Of a stretch of 64,000 nucleotides of DNA, positions 10,441 through 20,009 are shown one piece after another. Below the pieces are notes generated by a model. That model did not search any database. It had not been told where the DNA came from and worked only from the letters and a program-made list of their open reading frames with translations. Where the stretch lies: contig NZ_DBBS01000014.1 of the NCBI RefSeq assembly GCF_002292295.1, positions 188,105-252,104 on the forward strand, in the 5' to 3' direction. This DNA comes from Sphingomonas sp. UBA978. Lineage in GTDB: Bacteria; Pseudomonadota; Alphaproteobacteria; Sphingomonadales; Sphingomonadaceae. How positions within the stretch are numbered: the stretch's first letter is position 1; each line of letters opens with the position of its first letter. The translations under genes and the position numbers were made by a program.

Positions 10441-12090
10441 ATGAGCGCCGAAAGCGACAAGGGTATCTTCATCGGTCTGGGCGGCGGCACGCCGCAGGTG
10501 CTCGACCTCAAGCGCGCCAACCGCCACGGCCTGATCGCCGGCGCGACCGGCACCGGCAAGACGGTGACGCTGCAGGGCATCATCGAAGGCTTTTCGAAGG
10601 TCGGCGTGCCGAGCTTCGTCGCCGACGTGAAGGGCGACCTGTCCGGCCTCGCCATGGCCGGCTCGCCGACGTCCAAGACCCACGCCGCCTTCGCCGCCCG
10701 CGCTGCGGAGATCGGCGACAGCGACTGGGTCTATGCCGACAATCCCGTGCAATTCTGGGACCTGTATGGCGAACAGGGCCACCCGATCCGCACCACGGTC
10801 AGCGAGATGGGGCCACTGCTGCTCAGCCGCCTGATGGACCTCAACGAGGTGCAGGAGGGGGTGATGACGATCGCCTTCCACGTCGCCGACAAGGAAGGGC
10901 TGCTGCTGATCGATCTGGACGACCTTCAGGCGATGCTCGCGCATTGCGCCACCCGCGCCGACGAACTGACGACGACCTACGGCAATGTCTCGAAACAGTC
11001 GATCGGCGCGATCCAGCGGTCTCTGCTCCAGCTGCGGACGCAGGGCGGGGAGCATTTCTTCGGCGAACCGGCGCTGGAGATGGACGATTTCATCCGCACC
11101 GACGATCGCGGGCGGGGCATCGTCAACGTCCTCGCCGCCGACAAACTGATGGCGGCGCCCAAGCTCTACAGCACGTTCCTGCTCTGGCTGATGAGCGAAT
11201 TGTTCGAACATCTGCCCGAGGTCGGCGATCCCGACAAACCGAAGCTCGTGTTCTTCTTCGACGAGGCGCATCTGCTGTTCGACGAGGCGCCCAAGGCCTT
11301 GCTCGACAAGATCGAACAGGTCGTCCGGCTGATCCGGTCGAAGGGCGTCGGCGTCTATTTCATCACGCAGAATCCGATCGACATCCCCGACACCGTCGCG
11401 GGTCAGCTCGGCAACCGCGTCCAGCACGCCCTGCGCGCCTTCACCCCGCGCGATCAGGCGGCGGTGCGCTCCGCCGCGGAGACGTTCCGCGCCAACCCCG
11501 GCGTCGACGTCGCCACCGCGATCACCGAACTGAAGGTCGGCGAGGCTTTGGTGTCGCTGCTCCAGCCCGACGGCTCGCCGGCGCCGGTCGAGCGCACGCT
11601 CATCAAGCCGCCCGCCAGCCGCGTCGGCCCGGTCACGCCGCAGGAGCGGGCGGTGATGATCCAGACCGATGCCGTCGGCGACAAATACGATACCGCGATC
11701 GACCGCGAATCGGCGGAGGAGATGCTCGCCGCCAAGACGCAGGAGGCCGCCGCCTCCGCCGCGGCGGCACGCGCGACCGACGATGCGGCGAAGGCTGCGG
11801 CGTTGCAGGCGAAGGAGGACGCCAGAGCGGCAAAGGAATCGGCCCGCCTCCAGGCGGCGCAGGCGAAGGCGGATGCGCAGGCGCAGCGCGCCGCCGAGCG
11901 CGAGGCGGCGAACTCGCCCTGGTCGAAGGCGATGGGCTCGGCCACCCGCGCCGCCAGCTCGTCGATCGGCCGGCAGGTCGCCAACGAGATCGGCAAGCAG
12001 GTGTTCGGATCGTCGCGCAAATCCGCGGGCGGCGGGCTGGTCGGTACGGTGCTGCGCAGCGTGCTCGGCAACCTCATGCGCGGGCGCTGA
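10441..12090 (+). CDS. HerA/VirB4-like ATPase (DUF853, YjgR type)
   Basis: The 549-residue protein has a P-loop GATGTGKT at residues 34-41. A Walker B-like segment is KLVFFFDEAHLLF, and SKGVGVYFITQNPIDIP is a sensor-type segment. This matches the helicase HerA-like DUF853 family, whose function is unknown. The C-terminal third is a long alanine/lysine/glutamate-rich stretch likely to be coiled coil, ending in a glycine-rich tail with a short hydrophobic segment (GGGLVGTVLRSVLGNLM). GGGAGC precedes the chosen ATG. It lies between a terminator and the M20 amidohydrolase, which it may be co-transcribed with. Confidence 0.9.
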   Translation: MSAESDKGIFIGLGGGTPQVLDLKRANRHGLIAGATGTGKTVTLQGIIEGFSKVGVPSFVADVKGDLSGLAMAGSPTSKTHAAFAARAAEIGDSDWVYADNPVQFWDLYGEQGHPIRTTVSEMGPLLLSRLMDLNEVQEGVMTIAFHVADKEGLLLIDLDDLQAMLAHCATRADELTTTYGNVSKQSIGAIQRSLLQLRTQGGEHFFGEPALEMDDFIRTDDRGRGIVNVLAADKLMAAPKLYSTFLLWLMSELFEHLPEVGDPDKPKLVFFFDEAHLLFDEAPKALLDKIEQVVRLIRSKGVGVYFITQNPIDIPDTVAGQLGNRVQHALRAFTPRDQAAVRSAAETFRANPGVDVATAITELKVGEALVSLLQPDGSPAPVERTLIKPPASRVGPVTPQERAVMIQTDAVGDKYDTAIDRESAEEMLAAKTQEAAASAAAARATDDAAKAAALQAKEDARAAKESARLQAAQAKADAQAQRAAEREAANSPWSKAMGSATRAASSSIGRQVANEIGKQVFGSSRKSAGGGLVGTVLRSVLGNLMRGR

Positions 12091-12146
12091 CCTCGACAAG
12101 CCGGTGCGGGGGGCTCACAGGGAAACGGACAGAACGGAGCCAGATC

Positions 12147-13361
12147 ATGTCCCTCGACGACATCAGCAGCAGCGACTGGACGGCGGCCGGCGCCGCCGAA
12201 CTGGACGACATCGTCACGCTGCGCCGCGCGATCCATGCCGAACCGGAGATCGGGCTGCACTGCCCGCGCACCACCGACAAGATCAAGGCGGCACTCGCCG
12301 GCCTGCCGCTCGAACTGCACGAGGGCAGCTCCACCACCGGGCTGATCGCGATCCTGCGCGGGCAGGCGGGCGACAATGGCCGCACGGTGCTGCTGCGCGG
12401 CGACATGGACGCGCTGCCGATGCAGGAGGAGACGGGCCTGCCGTTCGCCAGCACGATCGACGGGCGGATGCACGCCTGCGGCCATGATTCGCATACCGCG
12501 ATGCTGGTCGGTGCGGCCCGGGCGCTGTCGGCGCGCCGCGACCGGTTGCCGGGAACGGTCGTCTTCATGTTCCAGCCGGGGGAGGAGGGGCATCACGGCG
12601 CCCGCTTCATGATCGAGGACGGCCTGCTCGACATCGCCGCACCCGACGCCGCCTTCGCGCTGCACATCACGCCGAACGCGCCCGGGGGGCTGGTCGTCAC
12701 CCGCAGCGGGTCGATCATGGCGTCGGCGGACACGGTGCATGCGGTGATCCGCGGTGCGGGCGGCCATGCCGCGATGCCGCACGACTGCATCGATCCGGTG
12801 CCGGTCGCCTGCGAGATCGTCACCGCGCTCCAGACCTTCGTTGCCCGCCGCATCGCGGTCACCGACCCCGCGGTGCTGTCGATCACCAAGATCGAGGCCG
12901 GCTCCGCGCACAATATCATCCCGGGCGAGGTCCGCCTGCTGGGGACGCTGCGCACCCTGTCCGAAGCGACGCGCGACACGATGCAGGCGGCGTTCCGGCG
13001 TATCGCCGAGAATATCGCCGCGGCGCATGGCGCGACGGCGGAGGCATGGATCGACACCGGCTATCCGGTGACGGTCAACGACCCGCGCGGTGCGGCACTG
13101 GTCGAATCGGTCGCGGGCGACCTCGGCGCCGATTTCGCAAAGATGCCGCAGCCGATGATGGGCGCGGAGGATTTCTCCTATGTCCTCAAACGCTACCCGG
13201 GCGCCTTCGCCTTCCTCGGCGTCGCGCCCGCGGGCAGCGATCCCGCGACCAACCCACCGCTGCACAACACTCGCATGACGATCGAGGAATCGGTGATGGC
13301 GAAGGGCGTGGCGATCCATTGCGCGATCGCCACGCGCTATCTGGAGCGCGGGTTCGACTGA
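12147..13361 (+). CDS. M20-family amidohydrolase (N-acyl amino acid/hippurate hydrolase type)
   Basis: This 404-residue metallopeptidase would hydrolyse an N-acyl or peptide bond. Signatures are RRAIHAEPEIGLHCPRTT near the N-terminus, LRGDMDALPM, HACGHDSHTAMLVGAA and the Glu pair in FQPGEEGHHGA. These hold the di-metal ligands and catalytic glutamate. The dimerisation domain follows (GAGGHAAMPH), and the C-terminal ligand region includes MMGAEDFSY. The exact substrate is not evident. GGAG lies upstream of the ATG. It follows the HerA-like gene by 56 bases. Confidence 0.93.
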   Translation: MSLDDISSSDWTAAGAAELDDIVTLRRAIHAEPEIGLHCPRTTDKIKAALAGLPLELHEGSSTTGLIAILRGQAGDNGRTVLLRGDMDALPMQEETGLPFASTIDGRMHACGHDSHTAMLVGAARALSARRDRLPGTVVFMFQPGEEGHHGARFMIEDGLLDIAAPDAAFALHITPNAPGGLVVTRSGSIMASADTVHAVIRGAGGHAAMPHDCIDPVPVACEIVTALQTFVARRIAVTDPAVLSITKIEAGSAHNIIPGEVRLLGTLRTLSEATRDTMQAAFRRIAENIAAAHGATAEAWIDTGYPVTVNDPRGAALVESVAGDLGADFAKMPQPMMGAEDFSYVLKRYPGAFAFLGVAPAGSDPATNPPLHNTRMTIEESVMAKGVAIHCAIATRYLERGFD

Positions 13362-13369
13362 CCCGGACC

Positions 13370-13391
13370 GCCCCTCCCCGCGGGGAGGGGC
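13370..13391. terminator. GC-rich palindrome between convergent genes
   Basis: GCCCCTCCCCG followed immediately by its reverse complement forms a perfect 22-base palindrome midway between the stop codons of the convergent M20 and oxygenase genes. No T-run follows on either strand, so its role as a terminator is inferred from position. Confidence 0.5.
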
Positions 13392-13397
13392 GCACGT

Positions 13398-14363
13398 TCA
13401 TGTCTTGATGAGCCCGATCTCCACCAGCCGCTGGTGCAGGTAATCGTGCGCGGTGATCGGCTCGGGATAACGGTTCGGATTGTCCGGGGTGATCGTCTGC
13501 GGCAGCGTCTCGATCAGGAAATCGGGCGCGGGATGCAGGAAGAACGGCATCGAATAGCGCGAATGGCCGCGGCGCTCGGGCGGCGGGTTGACGACGCGGT
13601 GCGTGGTCGAGGGCAGGACGTGGTTGGTCAGCCGCTGCAGCATGTCGCCGACGTTGACCACCATCGCGCCCTCCGGCGGCTTGATCGCCAGCCAGCGGCC
13701 GTTGGCGCGGTCGAGCAGTTCCAGCCCGGCCTCCTCGGCTCCGAGCAGCAGGGTGATGAGGTTGATGTCCTCATGCGCCCCGGCGCGCACGCCCTCGGCA
13801 TCGACCGGGATCGGCGGATAATGGAGCAGGCGCAGCACCGAATTGCCGTCCTTCACCGCCGGATCGAACCAGTCGGGCGAAAGCTTCAGATGGCGGGCGA
13901 TGGCGGACAGCAGCCGGTCGCCGGCGCGGTCGAAGGCGGTGAACAGTTCGAGGAACGTATCCTTGAATCCCTCCGGCCGGGTCGGCCAGATGTTGGGCGA
14001 CATGCTGTCCGCGAAGCGATGCCCCGCGGGCAGCTCGCGGCCGATATGCCAGAATTCCTTGAGGTCGACGTGCTTGGCGTCCTTGGCGATCTCGGTCTTG
14101 AACGGGGTATAGCCGCGCGCGCCGCCGCCGCCCTCGACGAAATAGCCGCGCTTCTCCGCCTCGGGCAGCGCGAACAGCGCTTCGGTCTCGCGCCACGCCC
14201 GCGCGATCAGGTCCTGCGGCACGCCATGGTCGGCGACGATCGCGAAACCGAACCGTTCGAAGGATTCGCCGAACGCGGCGGCGAAGCCGTCGGGGTCGCG
14301 ATCCTGGTCGGCGAGGCTGAGGGTGGGAACGTGGGCGGAAGGGGAGTCGAGCATAAGGGCCAT
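13398..14363 (-). CDS. 2-oxoglutarate/Fe(II)-dependent dioxygenase (isopenicillin N synthase family)
   Basis: From the ATG at 14363 this is a 321-residue cytoplasmic oxygenase; a second ATG three codons later is equally possible. The iron ligands are visible as H-x-D in GAHEDINLITLL and the distal histidine in STTHRVVNPP. The 2-oxoglutarate-binding R-x-S is RYSMPFF. The N-terminal DIOX_N segment (GFAIVADHGVPQDLI) is also typical. Members hydroxylate or desaturate varied small molecules; nothing nearby reveals the substrate. Confidence 0.9.
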   Translation of the reverse strand: MALMLDSPSAHVPTLSLADQDRDPDGFAAAFGESFERFGFAIVADHGVPQDLIARAWRETEALFALPEAEKRGYFVEGGGGARGYTPFKTEIAKDAKHVDLKEFWHIGRELPAGHRFADSMSPNIWPTRPEGFKDTFLELFTAFDRAGDRLLSAIARHLKLSPDWFDPAVKDGNSVLRLLHYPPIPVDAEGVRAGAHEDINLITLLLGAEEAGLELLDRANGRWLAIKPPEGAMVVNVGDMLQRLTNHVLPSTTHRVVNPPPERRGHSRYSMPFFLHPAPDFLIETLPQTITPDNPNRYPEPITAHDYLHQRLVEIGLIKT

Positions 14364-14662
14364 CCGTTTGATGAAGCGACGGTTATACGCCGCCGCAGGC
14401 ACGCCGTCATGCGCAAGTTCGCAGGCGCCCGCGAAATCGCCGGTGAGAATCGGACGCCTTTGCTGACCCATGCGACCTCATATCATCGACTCGGCGCAGC
14501 CCGCTGCCGCTTGATCGCGGTAGCGGTATCCCGGCCCTTGTGGCGACGCGCGGAATGCAGGCACACACTGCCGGGTCTGGGGCGCGGTGGGGCTGCGAGT
14601 CAGGACGATCTGAATAGGCCGGACCCGGTCAGGGCGGGTACGGCGCATTGTGTTGGGGTCCG

Positions 14663-15817
14663 ATGATAACTTTCGCCCGTACGGCTGTCGCTCTTCGTTC
14701 GCGCGTTCGCGCTCTCTTCGCCACCCGCGATGTCCTGTTCCACGACGGCAGGTCGCTGCGCCGGGTCAGCATCACCGGCCGCCGTCAGGTCGCCGCCGCC
14801 GCAATCGGCGCGCTGACCATCGGCTTCTCGGGCTATGGCGCGGCACAGGCGGCGCAGGTCGTCGGCCAGCCGGCGGACGGTCGCATCGCCCATATGGAAC
14901 GCCAGATCGACGCGATGCAGGCACGGGTGTCGAACATCCGTCACGTCGCGCAGGTCCATGCCGAGCGCGTCGAGCAGCGTCAGGCGCTCATCACCGCCGC
15001 GCTGACCGGCAAGGGCGACGAGGCGAAGCTCGCCCTGGCGACGCTCGCGATCGATCCCACCGCCGATCGCCTCGCCGCCGATGTCGTCAAGCCGCTGGTC
15101 AAGGTCGAGGGGCGTCAGGCCGAACTCGCCGACGCCGCGCAGGAGGTGCTCGACCAGCGCCTCGCGCAGACCAATGCGACGCTCAAGAAGCTCGGCGTCG
15201 CCAGCCGCGTCGCCAAAGGCGGCATGGGCGGTCCGATCCTCGACGCCAACGGTGCCGAGGCACAGGCGGACCTCAAGGCGGACGCGCAGTTCCGCACGCT
15301 GTTCCAGAGCTGGAAGAAGCTCGACACGCTGCAGCAGGGGGCGATCGCCATCCCCTCGGTGCAGCCGGTGCAAAAGCTGAACTTCACCAGCAACTTCGGC
15401 ATCCGCTCCGACCCGTTCCGCGGCACCGCGGCGATGCACGCCGGCGTCGACATCCCCGGCCCGGTCGGCACGCCGATCTATGCCACCGCCGACGGCATCG
15501 TCGATCACGCCGCGCGTCAGGGCGGCTATGGCAACATGGTCGAGATCAACCACGGCAAGGGCATCGCCACCCGCTACGGCCACCTCTCCAAGATCCTCGT
15601 CGCGGACGGCGCCCGCGTCACCCGCGGCCAGCTGATCGCGCTGATGGGCTCGACCGGCCGCTCGACCGGACCGCATCTGCATTACGAGGTTCGTATCGAC
15701 GGCCATGCGGTCAACCCCGTGCCGTTCCTGACCACCGCCGATTATCTGCTCGCGGCACAGGACCGCGCGGTGCGCGCGATCCCGGTGTCGACCGACGGAC
15801 CCGCCGCGCAGGACTGA
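14663..15817 (+). CDS. M23-family peptidoglycan endopeptidase, membrane-anchored
   Basis: The 384-residue protein has an N-terminal hydrophobic segment (VAAAAIGALTIGFSGYGAAQ) after a basic region, then a helical region of about 150 residues, and a C-terminal LytM/M23 domain. Zinc ligands are in MHAGVDIPGP (H and D) and HLHYEVRI (HxH). Further family marks are FGIRSDPFRG and MGSTGRSTG. The enzyme would cut peptide cross-links in the periplasm or activate an amidase. The ATG at 14663 follows GGGG at about eight bases. The 300-base stretch 14364-14662 shows no gene. Confidence 0.92.
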   Translation: MITFARTAVALRSRVRALFATRDVLFHDGRSLRRVSITGRRQVAAAAIGALTIGFSGYGAAQAAQVVGQPADGRIAHMERQIDAMQARVSNIRHVAQVHAERVEQRQALITAALTGKGDEAKLALATLAIDPTADRLAADVVKPLVKVEGRQAELADAAQEVLDQRLAQTNATLKKLGVASRVAKGGMGGPILDANGAEAQADLKADAQFRTLFQSWKKLDTLQQGAIAIPSVQPVQKLNFTSNFGIRSDPFRGTAAMHAGVDIPGPVGTPIYATADGIVDHAARQGGYGNMVEINHGKGIATRYGHLSKILVADGARVTRGQLIALMGSTGRSTGPHLHYEVRIDGHAVNPVPFLTTADYLLAAQDRAVRAIPVSTDGPAAQD

Positions 15818-15931
15818 TCGCGCTATCGCAGCGACACGACGGGCGGGGGGCGACCTCCGCCCGTTTCGCGTCTGCAACGATCCGTACCATCGGCGGTTGC
15901 CCCGCCCCCCGTGCGCGCCTATCTCCGGGGC

Positions 15932-16270
15932 ATGGCCAGTCTCGCTCCAGACATCATGCTCACGCCCGCTGCGGCGGCACGCGTCGCCGCGATCGCCGGC
16001 AAGCAGAACAAGCCCGCGATCCTCCGCCTGTCCGTCGACGGCGGCGGCTGTTCGGGCTTTCAGTATAAATTCGGCTTCGCCGACGCGCCCGACGGCGACG
16101 ATACGATTGCGGAAACGGACGGCGTGCGGCTGGTCGTCGACAGTGTCAGCCTCGACCTCGTGCGCGGTTGCCAGGTCGATTACGTCGAATCGCTCGGCGG
16201 TGCGGCGTTCCGCGTCGAAAATCCCAACGCCGCGTCGGGCTGCGGCTGCGGCTCCAGCTTCGCGATCTGA
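15932..16270 (+). CDS. erpA: A-type iron-sulfur carrier (ErpA/HesB family)
   Basis: The 112-residue protein would accept Fe-S clusters and insert them into target enzymes. The three conserved cysteines are present: one in DGGGCSGFQYKFGF and the pair in the C-terminal SGCGCGSSF. Length is typical for the family. I chose the ATG at 15932 (MASLAPDIMLTP); an upstream start would add seven residues. The xth gene starts four bases after the stop, so the two are likely co-transcribed. ErpA and IscA cannot be separated with certainty from sequence alone. Confidence 0.9.
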   Translation: MASLAPDIMLTPAAAARVAAIAGKQNKPAILRLSVDGGGCSGFQYKFGFADAPDGDDTIAETDGVRLVVDSVSLDLVRGCQVDYVESLGGAAFRVENPNAASGCGCGSSFAI

Positions 16271-16273
16271 CGC

Positions 16274-17044
16274 GTGAAACTCGTCACGTACAACGTCAAT
16301 GGTATCAAGGCCCGCCTCCCCCGCCTGATCGAATATCTCACCGAGCAGCAGCCCGATGTGGTGTGTCTGCAGGAGATCAAGTGCAGCGACGACACCTTCC
16401 CGTTTTCTGATATCGAGGCCGCGGGCTATGGCGCGGTCTGGCACGGGCAGAAGGGGTTCAACGGCGTCGCGGTGCTCGCCAGGGGCAGTATGCCGGTCGA
16501 GCGCCAGCGCGGGCTGGCGGGTGAGGCGGAGGACGAGCACAGCCGCTATCTCGAATGCGGGATCGACGGACTGGTCGTCGCCTCCATCTACCTGCCCAAC
16601 GGCAATCCGCAGCCGGGACCGAAGTTCGACTACAAATTGCGCTGGATGGAGCGGCTCGCCGCGCGCGCGCAGGCGCTGCTGGACGAGGAAGTGCCGGTGG
16701 TGTTGATGGGCGATTACAACGTGATCCCCAACGACGACGACACCTTCTCGGTCCGGGCGATGGCGGATGACGCGCTGATGCAGCCGGAGAGCCGCGCCGC
16801 CTATCGCCGCCTGCTTGCGCAGGGCTGGACCGACGCGCTGCGCACCCGCCAGCCGAAGGGCGGCGTCTGGACCTTCTGGGACTATCAGGCGGGGGCGTGG
16901 CAGCGCGACGCCGGCTTCCGCATCGATCACTTGCTGCTTAGCCCGCAGGCCGCCGATCGCCTCGCCGATGCCGGTGTCGACAAGGCGTATCGTGGGCGTG
17001 AAAAGGCGAGCGACCATGCGCCGACCTGGGTCCGGCTGTCATGA
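16274..17044 (+). CDS. xth: Exodeoxyribonuclease III
   Basis: The 256-residue endonuclease/exonuclease/phosphatase-fold enzyme repairs abasic sites. Signature segments are VTYNVNGIKARLPRL, CLQEIKCSDDTFP with the metal-binding glutamate, GDYNVIPNDDD, and the C-terminal FRIDHLLLS and KASDHAPTW with the catalytic histidine. It starts with GTG three bases after the erpA stop. Its TGA overlaps the next gene's ATG. Confidence 0.95.
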   Translation: MKLVTYNVNGIKARLPRLIEYLTEQQPDVVCLQEIKCSDDTFPFSDIEAAGYGAVWHGQKGFNGVAVLARGSMPVERQRGLAGEAEDEHSRYLECGIDGLVVASIYLPNGNPQPGPKFDYKLRWMERLAARAQALLDEEVPVVLMGDYNVIPNDDDTFSVRAMADDALMQPESRAAYRRLLAQGWTDALRTRQPKGGVWTFWDYQAGAWQRDAGFRIDHLLLSPQAADRLADAGVDKAYRGREKASDHAPTWVRLS

Positions 17045-17832
17045 GGCGGTCGGTGGCGGCGCTGCTGGCGTTCACCGCGTCGCCCGCGGTGGCGCAACAG
17101 CGTGAGCTGTGCCCGGAGCGGCCCGGGCTCGATACGCCTGCCTGTATCGTCGACCGCGGCCGGGTCATGGTCGAAACCGCCGTCGTCGACTGGACGCTCG
17201 ACCGGCAGCCGGACGGCCGGACCGATACCGTCCTGATCGGCGATACGTCGGTCCGCGTCGGTGTCACCGACCGGATCGAGGCACGGATCGGCTGGACGCC
17301 CTATGGCCATGAGCGGACGCGCGATCGGGCGAGCGGCGCGATCGACCGGGTCGGCCAAAGCGGCGACGTGACGCTGGGCGTCAAGGCATCCTTGCTGCAC
17401 GCCGACGGCAGCGGCCTGGCGATCGCCGCGCTGCCCTTCGTCAAGCTGCCGGTGGGTGGCAGTCGGATCGGCGCCGGCACGGTCGGCGCCGGGGTCCTGA
17501 TGCCGGTCAGCTACGACCTGTCCGACACGGTGCAACTGGTCGCGACGCCGGAGATCGACGCCCGCCCCGACGACGATCGATCGGGCCGGCACTTGCGCTA
17601 CAGCACGGCTGGTGGCGCGACGTTCAAGCTGACGGAAACGGTGGCGCTGTCCGCGGAGGGGCAGATGGTCCGCGACGACGATCCCGACGACCATTCGACG
17701 CAGGCGCTGGCGGCCCTGTCGTTCGCATGGCAGCCGCAGGACGACTGGCAGTTCGACATTTTCGGCGTCGCCGGGCTCAACGATGCGGCACCCGATCTGG
17801 AAGTGTCGGCGGGGATCGCGCGCCGCTTCTGA
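17041..17832 (+). CDS. Outer-membrane beta-barrel-like protein (MetA-pathway phenol degradation-like)
   Basis: The 263-residue product has a signal peptide (RRSVAALLAFTASPAVAQ) followed by alternating polar/hydrophobic strands and a C-terminal phenylalanine (GIARRF), features of an outer-membrane barrel. Segments such as VMVETAVVDWTLDR and GDVTLGVKASLL fit the 'putative MetA-pathway of phenol degradation' transporter-like family, whose members are poorly characterised. Its ATG overlaps the xth stop by four bases, an odd pairing of a DNA-repair gene with an envelope gene. Confidence 0.75.
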   Translation: MRRSVAALLAFTASPAVAQQRELCPERPGLDTPACIVDRGRVMVETAVVDWTLDRQPDGRTDTVLIGDTSVRVGVTDRIEARIGWTPYGHERTRDRASGAIDRVGQSGDVTLGVKASLLHADGSGLAIAALPFVKLPVGGSRIGAGTVGAGVLMPVSYDLSDTVQLVATPEIDARPDDDRSGRHLRYSTAGGATFKLTETVALSAEGQMVRDDDPDDHSTQALAALSFAWQPQDDWQFDIFGVAGLNDAAPDLEVSAGIARRF

Positions 17833-17905
17833 TACTCGCGCTCTGGATCGGTGACGGCCCCGGTTGTATCGCCGTTGCGATACACGTCCGGAGTGAACCA
17901 CCGTC

Positions 17906-19939
17906 ATGATCCGCCATGCTCTCTTCGCCGCCATGCTGCTCGCCGGCACCGCCGCCGTCGCGCAGGACAAGCCTGCCGGTATCGATCCCACCGCGCTCGA
18001 CCGCAGCGTCAAGCCGGGAGACGATTTCGAACAATATGCCAATGGCGCATGGCGTGCCCGTACCGAGATCCCGGCGGATCGCTCGTCGGTCGGCATCTTC
18101 CTGACCGTTTCGAAGATCGCCGACGAACGCACCGCCGCAATCGTCGCCGACGCCGCGAAGGGCGCCGCGGGCAGCGACCAGCGCCGGATCGCCGATTATT
18201 ACACGGCCTATATGGACGCCGCCGGGATCGAGGCGCGCGGCGTCGCCCCGCTCAAGCCCGCGTTCGCCGACATCGCGGGGCTGCGCGACAAGACCGCGCT
18301 GTCGCGCCTGCTCGGCGCGAACACCCGCGTCGACGTCGATCCGCTCAACGCGACCGATTTCCAGACCGGCAATCTGTTCGGCCTGTTCGTGACGCAGGCG
18401 TTCGACCAGCCGACGAAAACGGTGCCTTATGTGCTGCAGGGCGGGCTCGGCATGCCCGACCGCGACTATTACCTGTCCGACACCGCGGCGATGAAGGAGG
18501 TGCGCGACGCCTATCGCGTCTATGTCACCACGCTGTTCCGCCTCGCTGGCTTCGACCAGCCGGAGGTGCGCGCGGATCGCGTCATTGATCTGGAAACGAA
18601 GATCGCGCGGGCACACGCCGACCTCGTCACCAGCCAGGATGCGCACAAGGCGAACAATCCATGGGCGGTCGCCGATTTTGCCGCAAAGGCGCCGGGGATC
18701 GACTGGCGGGCGTTCTGGCCTGCGGCACGGCTCGGCCGGCAGCAGGATTTCATCGTCTGGCAGCCGGCGGCGATCACCGGTCTGTCGGCGCTGGTCGCAT
18801 CCGAACCGCTGGCTGCCTGGCAGGACTGGCTGCGCTTTCATCGCATCGACGCGGTGACGGCGGTGCTGCCGACCGCCTTCGACACGGCGAGCTTCGCCTT
18901 TTACGGCAAGGCGTTGAGCGGCACCCCGGAGCAACAGCCCCGCGCCAAGCGCGGGCTGGATGCGGTGAACGGCGCGCTCGGCGAGGCGATCGGGCGCATC
19001 TACGTGCAGCGCTATTTCCCGGCCTCGTCCAAAATCGACATCCAGCAGATGGTGACGGGCATGCTGAAGGCGTTCGACACGCGCGTGGCGGGGCTCGACT
19101 GGATGAAGCCGGAGACCAAGGCGGAGGCGCGGCGCAAGATCGAGACGATGATCGTCGGCATCGGCTATCCCGAACGCTGGGCGGATTATACGCGGCTGAC
19201 GATCCGCGCCGACGATCCGGTCGGCAACAGCGAACGCGCCGACCTCGCCAATACCGAACGGCAACTGGCCAAGATCGGCCGGCCGGTCGACCGCAACGAA
19301 TGGTGGCTGACTCCGCAGACGGTCAATGCGCTCAACCTGCCGATGCAGAATGCGCTGAACTTCCCCGCGGCGATTCTCGAGGCACCGTTCTACGATCCCA
19401 AGCGCGATGCGGCGGCCAATTACGGCGCGATCGGTGCGGTGATCGGGCATGAGATCAGTCATGGCTTCGACAATCTCGGTGCCGATTTCGATGCCGCGGG
19501 CCGGTTGCGCAACTGGTGGACCGCTGAGGACCTCGCCCGGTTCGAGGCGCAGGGGCAGGCGCTGGTCGCGCAATATGACGCCTATGAGGCGCTGCCCGGG
19601 TTGCACGTCAACGGCAAGCAGACGCTGGGCGAGAATATCGCCGACGTCGCCGGCCTGACCGCGGCGCTCGATGCCTATCATGCCTCGCTCGGCGGCAAGG
19701 CGGCGCCGGTGATCGGCGGGATGACCGGCGACCAGCGCCTGTTCCTGTCGTTCGCGCAGACCTGGGCCTCGAAGTTCCGCGACAGGGCGCTGCGCGCCCG
19801 CGTGCAGGGCGACGTCCACGCGCCGGCGCGGTTCCGGGCGCAGACGGTGCGCAACCTCGACGGCTGGTATGCCGCGTTCGGCGTGAAGCCGGGCGATGCG
19901 CTGTACCTCGCGTCCGACAAGCGCGTGCAGGTCTGGTAA
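17906..19939 (+). CDS. M13-family zinc metallopeptidase (neprilysin-like)
   Basis: This 677-residue exported endopeptidase has a signal peptide (MIRHALFAAMLLAGTAAVAQ). The N-terminal PGDDFEQYANGAW segment is typical of M13 proteins. The zinc site is HEISH in GHEISHGFDNLG, with the third ligand in GENIADVAGL. The substrate loop contains NEWWLTPQTVNA, close to the family's N-A-Y/F-Y region. The usual C-terminal C-x-x-W is here KRVQVW, lacking the cysteine. It is monocistronic, with no clear terminator before the permease gene. Confidence 0.94.
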   Translation: MIRHALFAAMLLAGTAAVAQDKPAGIDPTALDRSVKPGDDFEQYANGAWRARTEIPADRSSVGIFLTVSKIADERTAAIVADAAKGAAGSDQRRIADYYTAYMDAAGIEARGVAPLKPAFADIAGLRDKTALSRLLGANTRVDVDPLNATDFQTGNLFGLFVTQAFDQPTKTVPYVLQGGLGMPDRDYYLSDTAAMKEVRDAYRVYVTTLFRLAGFDQPEVRADRVIDLETKIARAHADLVTSQDAHKANNPWAVADFAAKAPGIDWRAFWPAARLGRQQDFIVWQPAAITGLSALVASEPLAAWQDWLRFHRIDAVTAVLPTAFDTASFAFYGKALSGTPEQQPRAKRGLDAVNGALGEAIGRIYVQRYFPASSKIDIQQMVTGMLKAFDTRVAGLDWMKPETKAEARRKIETMIVGIGYPERWADYTRLTIRADDPVGNSERADLANTERQLAKIGRPVDRNEWWLTPQTVNALNLPMQNALNFPAAILEAPFYDPKRDAAANYGAIGAVIGHEISHGFDNLGADFDAAGRLRNWWTAEDLARFEAQGQALVAQYDAYEALPGLHVNGKQTLGENIADVAGLTAALDAYHASLGGKAAPVIGGMTGDQRLFLSFAQTWASKFRDRALRARVQGDVHAPARFRAQTVRNLDGWYAAFGVKPGDALYLASDKRVQVW

Positions 19940-20009
19940 CCGCGGACAGCCCGCTACCCACCCCGGCCGCGACGTCCTATACCCCTGCGCCAAGCTACAG
20001 GGGATTGGG

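Noticed and set aside
8767..12099. Minus-strand frame of over 1100 codons opposite degP and the HerA-like gene
   Set aside because: It is rich in Arg, Asp and Gly with no recognisable motif and lies exactly antisense to two well-supported genes. Long antisense frames are expected at this G+C content.
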